Shown here in pieces: positions 1 to 6,235 of a DNA stretch of 6,235 bases. How positions within the stretch are numbered: the first letter of the stretch is position 1; each line of letters starts with the position of its first letter. Under the pieces are notes generated by a model that had not been told where the DNA came from, searched no databases, and saw only the letters and a program-made list of their open reading frames with translations. The DNA comes from Gammaproteobacteria bacterium (GTDB lineage: Bacteria; Pseudomonadota; Gammaproteobacteria; Eutrophobiales; Eutrophobiaceae), in assembly GCA_015661095.1 (NCBI GenBank), contig JACVQI010000179.1, positions 1-6,235 on the forward strand. Reading direction: 5' to 3'. The position numbers were made by a program, and so were the translations under genes.

Positions 1-1317
1 ATGGTCGAAACCGTCGTCATGCTGAAACCCCGTTCGGAATGGCGGCCGGGCATGACAACGGAGCAGTTGAAAACTGAACTGAACAACGTTGTGAAATTGC
101 CGGGTGTGGCTAATGCATGGGTGATGCCGATCAAAACCCGTATCGACATGCTGGCCACCGGCATTAAAACGCCGGTCGGCGTCAAGATCGCAGGACCTGA
201 TTTAAAGGTCATCGAGGAGATCGGCGGCCGGATTGAACAGGTGGTAAAACAGGCGCCGGGAACAGCGAGTGCCTTTTTCGAACGCGTCACCGGCGGCCGC
301 TATGTCAATATCGATATCGACCGGGTCAAGGCGGCCCGTCTCGGCCTGAATGTGCAGGATATCCAGGATGTCATCAACACCGCGATCGGCGGTATGAACG
401 TCACGGAAACAGTCGAAGGTCTGGAACGCTACCCGGTCAATATCAGATATCCGCAGTCCATCCGGGATTCGCTGGATAAGTTGACACTCCTGCCTGTAGT
501 CACGCCTTCGGGGGCGAGGATAGCCCTTGGCGATGTCACCGAGATCAGCATCCAGGATGGACCGCCTATGATCAAGAGCGAGAACGCTCGTCTGAACGGC
601 TGGATCTACATCGATACCGATGAGCGGGATCTGGGCAGCTATGTGAGCGAACTCCAGGCCCGGGTGAGAGAACAGGTGCAACTGCCGCCGGGGTACTCGG
701 TTGCCTGGTCCGGCCAGTATGAGTACATGGTCCGCGCTTATGAGCGGTTGTGGATCGTGGGGCCTGTTACCCTGATGATCATCATCCTGCTGCTCTATAT
801 CAACTTCCGCAGCCTGCCCGAAGTTCTGATAATTATTGGGACTTTGCCTTTTGCACTTGGCGGCGGCGCCTGGCTGCTGTATCTCATGGATTACAACCTT
901 TCCGTTGCTGTCGCTGTGGGTTTTATCGCGCTCGCCGGTGTGGCCGCTGAAACTGCGGTAATCATGCTGGTTTATCTGAACCTGGCCCTGAACGAACGCC
1001 TGCGAAAGCTGAAGCAATCAGGAGATCCCTTGACATTGAATGACCTGCGCGAAGTTGTTGTAGAAGGCGCCTTAGTGCGTTTACGCCCCAAAACGATGAC
1101 AGTGACGGTTATCATCGCCGGCCTGTTGCCGATAATGCTCGGTACCGGCACCGGATCAGAAGTCATGCGGCGTATTGCCGCGCCGATGGTGGGCGGCATG
1201 GTCAGTGCCGCAATCCTAACCTTGATAATCATTCCCGCGGTATTTCTGATCTGGAAAAATCTCCGGCTGGAGCAAATTAATAAAGAACTGTTTCTTACAA
1301 GAGAAGTATCGACATGA
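1..1317 (+). CDS. cusA: CusA/SilA-like heavy-metal RND efflux pump, C-terminal part (5' end outside window)
   Basis: Inner-membrane proton-driven RND subunit that moves Cu(I)/Ag(I) from the periplasm or membrane into a tripartite CusCBA-type channel. The frame is open from base 1. The first Met is not the true start: it corresponds, by my recollection of E. coli CusA, to residue 623 of about 1047, so roughly 620 residues lie upstream. With that offset (+622) Met1 and Met50 match M623 and M672, two of the three substrate-binding methionines. Glu3, Arg47 and Lys56 match E625, R669 and K678. Glu317 (in AGVAAE) and Lys364 (in RPKTMT) match the proton-relay residues E939 and K984. Residues 1-240 are periplasmic porter and docking sequence; from about 252 there are five hydrophobic segments, as expected for the last membrane helices. 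The stop overlaps the next start (ATGA). The Met pattern favours Cu/Ag over the Zn/Co/Cd (CzcA) group. The family call is very safe; the exact substrate is inferred. Confidence 0.95.
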   Translation: MVETVVMLKPRSEWRPGMTTEQLKTELNNVVKLPGVANAWVMPIKTRIDMLATGIKTPVGVKIAGPDLKVIEEIGGRIEQVVKQAPGTASAFFERVTGGRYVNIDIDRVKAARLGLNVQDIQDVINTAIGGMNVTETVEGLERYPVNIRYPQSIRDSLDKLTLLPVVTPSGARIALGDVTEISIQDGPPMIKSENARLNGWIYIDTDERDLGSYVSELQARVREQVQLPPGYSVAWSGQYEYMVRAYERLWIVGPVTLMIIILLLYINFRSLPEVLIIIGTLPFALGGGAWLLYLMDYNLSVAVAVGFIALAGVAAETAVIMLVYLNLALNERLRKLKQSGDPLTLNDLREVVVEGALVRLRPKTMTVTVIIAGLLPIMLGTGTGSEVMRRIAAPMVGGMVSAAILTLIIIPAVFLIWKNLRLEQINKELFLTREVST

Positions 1318-1979
1318 TTGATATTGTCCCCAACTGGCATCCGGTGTTTGTTCATTTTACGGTTGCATTATTAAGCCTCACTGTGTGTTTCCACCTGCTT
1401 GGCCGGTTCATGCCTGCTGGCAGTCTTAAAAAGCAATTCGAAACGCTGGCTGATTGGAATCTCTGGTTGGGAACAGGGTTCGGCATTATTACTGCTCTGG
1501 CCGGGTGGATGGCCTATAACAGTGTGACACATGATGCCCCATCGCATGTGGCCATGACGGACCACCGGAACTGGGCCTGGGCGACATTAACTTTGTTTAT
1601 GATTTTGTCCGTTTATTCATTATGGTGCGCAAGCAACCAATCACGGGGTGGAGCCATTTTTCTTGGCATACTACTGTTGGCTGGTTTGATGCTGGGAAGC
1701 ACTGCCTGGAGAGGCGCCGAGGTAGTTTACCGGCATGGTATCGGCGTCATGTCCCTGCCGCAGCCCGAAGCGATTGGGCATGACCATGCTTCCCATGATC
1801 AATCCGCGCCAGTCGATGTTGACCATGATGCGAAAGTGCCGCCATCGCCGGAAGCCGCCGATCATCACGACCACGATATGCAGATGCACCAGGAAACTGA
1901 TGAGATGCACGAGGCAACGGGAAGTCAGGTGCCGGAGGACACTGCGGCTAATCATGATCATGAAGACCATGTTCACTGA
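1314..1979 (+). CDS. DUF2231-type four-helix membrane protein with His-rich C-terminal tail
   Basis: A 221-residue membrane protein of unknown biochemical function. The N terminus (WHPVFVHFTVALL, residues 8-20) is typical of DUF2231 proteins. Hydrophobic segments lie at about 11-31, 50-70, 87-106 and 112-130. Histidines H9, H14, H84 and H141 sit next to or in these segments and could ligate a metal or haem, which is inference. Residues 141-221 form a polar, probably disordered tail with 14 His plus Met, Asp and Glu in HDH, HHDHD and MHQ clusters, which looks like a metal-binding appendage. The ATG overlaps the RND pump stop by 4 nt, implying translational coupling; GAGAAG at 1301-1306 is a modest ribosome site. 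The copper ATPase begins 39 nt downstream, so a role in Cu/Ag handling is likely from context. No enzyme motif was seen. It could be a metal buffer, an accessory to the pump or a membrane redox protein. Confidence 0.85.
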   Translation: MIDIVPNWHPVFVHFTVALLSLTVCFHLLGRFMPAGSLKKQFETLADWNLWLGTGFGIITALAGWMAYNSVTHDAPSHVAMTDHRNWAWATLTLFMILSVYSLWCASNQSRGGAIFLGILLLAGLMLGSTAWRGAEVVYRHGIGVMSLPQPEAIGHDHASHDQSAPVDVDHDAKVPPSPEAADHHDHDMQMHQETDEMHEATGSQVPEDTAANHDHEDHVH

Positions 1980-2006
1980 TCCGGACTCGCTGGAATAACG
2001 GCCGAC

Positions 2007-2010
2007 GGAG
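2007..2010 (+). promoter_or_regulatory. Ribosome binding site of the copper ATPase
   Basis: GGAG lies 8 nt before the ATG at 2019 and 11 nt before a second in-frame ATG at 2022. The spacing favours 2019. No promoter-like sequence is evident in the 39-nt gap after the DUF2231 gene, so transcription probably reads through from upstream. Confidence 0.7.
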
Positions 2011-2018
2011 TAACTCCA

Positions 2019-4343
<2,325 letters not shown>

Positions 4344-4623
4344 TCATGCTGAGTACCGATGAAAAATAATCATGCCACAGTAGCAGACATTATCGACCAA
4401 CAGTACTGCTCTGCCGGCCGTTATAACGCCTTTCAGATTCATAATCGAAATTATCGTCGTCTAAGAAGTCATGACCAGCATGGTGATCATTGCAGTTGCC
4501 GGATTCTGAGCATGGCAGTAACCGGCAGACCCGACACGATAAATTATTCTTACTGCAGGAACGTACTGCAACGACGTTGGTATATGACCTGTAATACCTT
4601 CTAAGGGATAGAAACTATATAAG

Positions 4624-4637
4624 GACCGCTATCGGTC
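4624..4637. other. Short perfect hairpin in AT-rich leader
   Basis: GACCG and CGGTC form a perfect 5-bp stem around the loop CTAT. Flanking AGG and CCT could extend it with a small bulge. A TATATA element at 4616-4621 lies just before it, so the hairpin would fall at or near the 5' end of a transcript starting there. No T-run follows, so it is unlikely to be a terminator. Confidence 0.35.
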
Positions 4638-4658
4638 ATCCTAGAAATTCTAATATGT

Positions 4659-4702
4659 GGGAGGATAAGTTAATGACAACAGTTCTACGATGTACGCCAT
4701 GA
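4659..4702 (+). pseudogene. Ribosome site and nine-codon start fragment of a probable decayed gene
   Basis: GGGAGG (4659-4664) lies 8 nt before ATG 4673, which reads MTTVLRCTP and then stops at 4700-4702. The ribosome site is better than that of several intact genes here, so this looks like a real start whose body is lost. MTTVLR resembles the first strand of an HMA metal-binding domain, which often begins metal ATPases, and an ATPase 3' end follows at 4820. Both being ends of one internally deleted ATPase gene is inference. A leader peptide is the alternative. Confidence 0.35.
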
Positions 4703-4819
4703 GGCGTTCAAATAGATGGACTCTATCGGCTGGGTTCATACGGATACGGCAAACGCATCGATATTATCACGTCGATCAAACGCTCCCATACAGGGATCGC
4801 GAAGCCAGGATATTCTGTT

Positions 4820-4904
4820 CCCCATAATCGCCGTCACGGCCATGAGCTTCAGTTTGCTGTCCGTCGTAGCTAATGCCCTGCGGCTCAGGCGTATGGATTT
4901 GTAA
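4820..4904 (+). pseudogene. 3' remnant of a second P-type copper ATPase gene
   Basis: In frame up to the TAA at 4902-4904 the DNA encodes an end matching the last ~28 residues of the intact ATPase: MSFSLLSVVANALRLRRMDL against MSFSSLSVVTNALRLRRTDL in the final 20. Similarity fades upstream of about 4820. The preceding in-frame residues from Met 4716 do not resemble an ATPase, so an apparent 62-codon frame (4716-4904) is not a real small gene. The copper motif MxxSS is altered to MxxSL. Synonymous third-base changes suggest the copy diverged for some time as coding sequence, as a true paralogue would, before the rest was lost. Confidence 0.75.
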
Positions 4905-4963
4905 TCATGGGAGTATCGACGAAGAATGATGCTGGCGTTGAGCCAGACATATTCGACCAACGG
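4842..4963 (+). repeat. Direct repeat, copy B: degenerate ATPase 3' end plus downstream spacer
   Basis: Partner of copy A (4281-4403), offset by 561 nt and then 560 nt after a one-base gap. Because the match continues about 60 nt beyond the stop codon, and more weakly to about 5005, this is a duplicated DNA segment or a pair of homologous gene ends, not convergent protein sequence. Confidence 0.85.
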
Positions 4964-4980
4964 CATCTCGCTGTTGGTCG
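4954..4980. terminator. Perfect 8-bp hairpin after the ATPase remnant, possible weak terminator
   Basis: CGACCAAC (4954-4961) and GTTGGTCG (4973-4980) are exact reverse complements around an 11-nt loop. Only TTT follows, so termination would be weak at best. The left arm is part of the block shared with copy A (4394-4401), but the right arm is degraded there, so only copy B keeps the full stem. Confidence 0.35.
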
Positions 4981-5020
4981 TTTAGACGATCTTCAGGTTA
5001 TTATTATTTGGGCTTGAAGG

Positions 5021-5042
5021 TATATTTTAATATGAACGGAGG
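5021..5042 (+). promoter_or_regulatory. copC leader: -10-like element and ribosome binding site
   Basis: TATATT at 5021-5026 (or TTTAAT at 5025-5030) is a possible -10 in very AT-rich DNA, but no good -35 at normal spacing is visible. GGAGG at 5038-5042 lies 8 nt before the copC ATG and is a strong ribosome site. The ribosome site is solid; the promoter is a guess supported mainly by composition and the spacer before it. Confidence 0.5.
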
Positions 5043-5050
5043 AATAGAAA

Positions 5051-5485
5051 ATGCGTAAATTAGCTTACATTACTTTGTTACTGCTTACGGCGTCGGTTGC
5101 CTACGCGCACGCCGAGCTTTCCGCCTCCATGCCGGCCGATAAGGCTGCGCTCGAAGCGGCACCGAGAGAGATAATGCTGCACTTTTCAGAAGCGGTGCGG
5201 CTGACCGTTTTGTCGCTCACGAAACATGGCGAGGCAAAGCAAGACCTCAGCCCGCTGCCTTCGGAGATGATGAAGAACTTCTCGGTAGCGGTACCCGCCC
5301 TCGCAAGCGGCCAGTATCTTGTAAACTGGCGAGCGATGTCCGAGGACGGGCACGTGATGACCGGTGAATTCAGCTTCACGGTCGGGATGGGGAGTTCGGG
5401 CGACCACGGCATGGGTCACACGGAACATGGCGGCGACCAACCGGATCATGCCGCGGATCACATGGAGCATTCGCAGTCGGATTAA
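5051..5485 (+). CDS. copC: CopC periplasmic copper-binding protein with His-rich tail
   Basis: A 144-residue secreted copper carrier of the CopC/PcoC family. Residues 1-19 form a signal peptide (positively charged start, hydrophobic core, AYA before the cut), leaving His20 as the mature N terminus. His20, Asp99 and His101 (in SEDGHVMTGEF) match the Cu(II) site of CopC proteins (His1/Asp/His). The fold-typical SxPADxAxLEAAP and LxFSEAV stretches are present. Residues 113-144 form an extra Gly/Asp/His/Met tail with six His (119, 123, 126, 133, 137, 140), probably a flexible copper-binding appendage. ATG 5051 is fixed by GGAGG 8 nt upstream and by the signal peptide. copD follows after 29 nt, so the two are almost certainly co-transcribed. 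CopC is thought to pass copper to CopD; whether this supports uptake or tolerance varies between species and cannot be told here. Confidence 0.93.
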   Translation: MRKLAYITLLLLTASVAYAHAELSASMPADKAALEAAPREIMLHFSEAVRLTVLSLTKHGEAKQDLSPLPSEMMKNFSVAVPALASGQYLVNWRAMSEDGHVMTGEFSFTVGMGSSGDHGMGHTEHGGDQPDHAADHMEHSQSD

Positions 5486-5514
5486 ACGTGATATAACCGC
5501 GAGCTCGAATCGCC

Positions 5515-6235
5515 TTGACCGATCAAGCCGTTGTCGCCCTGCGCGCGCTGAGTTTCGTCGCCTCGCTGCAGGCGGCGGGCGTGCCGTTGTTCTTGTGGTT
5601 ATTCGCTGATGATTTACAACGCGCGATACTGCCTATTGCAGCGCTCGCGAAGCGTACAGCAGTGCTGGGTCTCGTCTTCACGGTCGCATATCAGCTTGCT
5701 GAACCTGCGCGGTTGGCCGGTGATCCGCGCGGAATTCTCGACGGCTCGCTGCAGGCGGCATTGCTCGGCTCGGAAGCGGGCGTCGCTTCCTCCGTTCGAG
5801 TACTCGGGCTCGCGCTCATTGCGCTCGGGTGGTTGAAACCGAGCCGGCTCGGCGCTGCCGTGGCTTTGATCGGCGGTACGCTGATCACGGCCTCGTTTGC
5901 ATTCATGGGGCACACCGCGTCGCACGATCAGCGCTGGTTCCTGGCAAGCCTGTTAATCGTTCACCTATTGATCGTGGCGTTTTGGTTCGGTGCGCTTTGG
6001 CCGCTGCATCTGGCGAGTCGCTACGAGGAACTCGCCGTGAATGGCGTAATCATTGAGAGGTTCTCCAAGATCGCGACGTGGCTCGTACCGGTGATCTTTC
6101 TCGCGGGCCTTGCGCTCTCCGTAGCGCTGCTACCGGACCTCGCCAGCCTGCGCAAACCTTACGGTTTGTTACTACTGGCGAAGGTGACAGGATTTGCAGC
6201 GTTGATGGCACTCGCCGCGCTCAACAAATGGCGTC
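5515..6235 (+). CDS. copD: CopD family inner-membrane copper protein, TTG start, 3' end outside window
   Basis: The first 240 residues of a multi-pass copper-transport protein; the family is about 290-310 residues, so perhaps 50-70 are missing. The frame is open from 5497 (after TAA 5494-5496) to the window end and has no ATG before Met131, which lies deep in the protein. TTG 5515 is the only reasonable initiator, reading (M)TDQAVVALRALSFVASLQ. Its ribosome site is weak (CGCGAG, about 5498-5503). Hydrophobic segments lie at about 5-31, 44-62, 94-107, 113-131, 143-163, 186-206 and 217-236. Likely metal or haem ligands in family-like motifs are His133 and His137 (MGHTASHD), His150 and His165 (HLLIVAFWFGALWPLHL); FSKIATW at 183-189 is also characteristic. 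It lies 29 nt after copC, its usual partner. Family call is confident; exact start is less so. Confidence 0.88.
   Translation, partial: MTDQAVVALRALSFVASLQAAGVPLFLWLFADDLQRAILPIAALAKRTAVLGLVFTVAYQLAEPARLAGDPRGILDGSLQAALLGSEAGVASSVRVLGLALIALGWLKPSRLGAAVALIGGTLITASFAFMGHTASHDQRWFLASLLIVHLLIVAFWFGALWPLHLASRYEELAVNGVIIERFSKIATWLVPVIFLAGLALSVALLPDLASLRKPYGLLLLAKVTGFAALMALAALNKWR

Larger units (their letters stand above)
4344..5050. other. Spacer between the ATPase gene and copC; no convincing intact gene
   Basis: This 707-nt stretch is punctuated by stops and parts of it are AT-rich by hand count (about 39% GC at 4561-4680 and 30% at 4981-5040, against about 55% in the neighbouring ATPase). An 81-codon open frame at 4359-4604 has a poor ribosome site and Cys/His/Arg/Tyr-heavy composition with no recognisable motif; I do not call it a gene. 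The spacer contains repeat copy A's downstream part, a nine-codon frame with a good ribosome site (4673), the ATPase 3' remnant (4820-4904), hairpins at 4497-4527, 4624-4637 and 4954-4980, and the leader of copC. No strong intrinsic terminator (GC hairpin plus T-run) follows the ATPase. Confidence 0.7.

Noticed and set aside
202..1017. Long open frame (271 codons) on the - strand inside the RND pump gene
   Set aside because: It is antisense to a strongly conserved coding region and its translation resembles no protein family; such frames arise from codon bias on the coding strand.
4497..4527. TGCCGG/CCGGCA inverted repeat as a terminator for the ATPase gene
   Set aside because: The stem is only 6 bp with a 19-nt loop and no T-run follows; it is about 150 nt after the stop.
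4359..4604. 81-codon + strand frame after the ATPase gene
   Set aside because: Weak ribosome site, unusual composition and no motif. Its start overlaps repeat copy A, where copy B has no ATG and a different length, so it is not conserved as a gene.
4584..4622. Possible MerR/CueR-type promoter (ATGACC with a long spacer, CCTT/AAGG half-sites)
   Set aside because: The dyad is short and off-centre, and no -10 element sits at the 19-20 bp spacing such promoters need.
4716..4904. 62-codon frame as a small membrane protein
   Set aside because: Its C-terminal third is plainly the tail of a P-type ATPase and the rest is unrelated DNA read in frame, so it is better described as a remnant.
5364..6056. 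Several ATG-started frames (5364-5609, 5609-5836, 5829-6056 on +; 5614-5925 on -) over copC/copD
   Set aside because: They overlap the continuous CopD frame or the CopC tail in other frames and have low-complexity Arg/Ser-rich translations.

Overview
The window is a stretch of copper/silver resistance genes, all on the + strand, from what looks like a proteobacterium (probably gamma- or betaproteobacterial). This is judged from the family-level resemblance of the proteins (CusA-type RND pump, DUF2231 membrane protein, YHS-bearing P1B ATPase, CopC, CopD), Shine-Dalgarno starts and roughly 55% GC coding DNA. I cannot name the genus. No mobility genes, RNA genes or CRISPR array were seen.

Layout. 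1-1317 is the C-terminal ~40% of a CusA-like heavy-metal RND pump whose 5' part lies outside the window. It overlaps by 4 nt (ATGA) the start of a DUF2231-type membrane protein with a long His-rich tail (1314-1979). After 39 nt follows a complete 774-residue Cu(+)-class P-type ATPase (2019-4343) with YHS and heavy-metal-binding domains at its N terminus. These three look like one co-directional operon for export of Cu(I)/Ag(I): the ATPase clears the cytoplasm and the RND pump clears the periplasm.

4344-5050 is a 707-nt spacer without a convincing intact gene. It holds a diverged second copy of the ATPase 3' end together with about 60 nt of its downstream sequence (4842-4963 matches 4281-4403), AT-rich promoter-like DNA, small hairpins and a well-placed ribosome site in front of a nine-codon reading frame. 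I read it as the scar of a lost or deleted second ATPase gene.

5051-5485 is copC, a secreted periplasmic Cu-binding protein with its His/Asp/His copper site and a His-rich tail. 5515-6235 is copD, an inner-membrane partner cut off by the window end. copD has no ATG near its start and appears to begin at TTG, so it is easy to miss. CopC/CopD handle periplasmic copper and are generally linked to copper uptake or delivery, so the locus joins an export module to a CopCD module across the scar.

Nothing here is clearly an undescribed system. The most unusual points are the duplicated ATPase 3' end, the His-rich DUF2231 protein translationally coupled to the RND pump, and the TTG-start copD.
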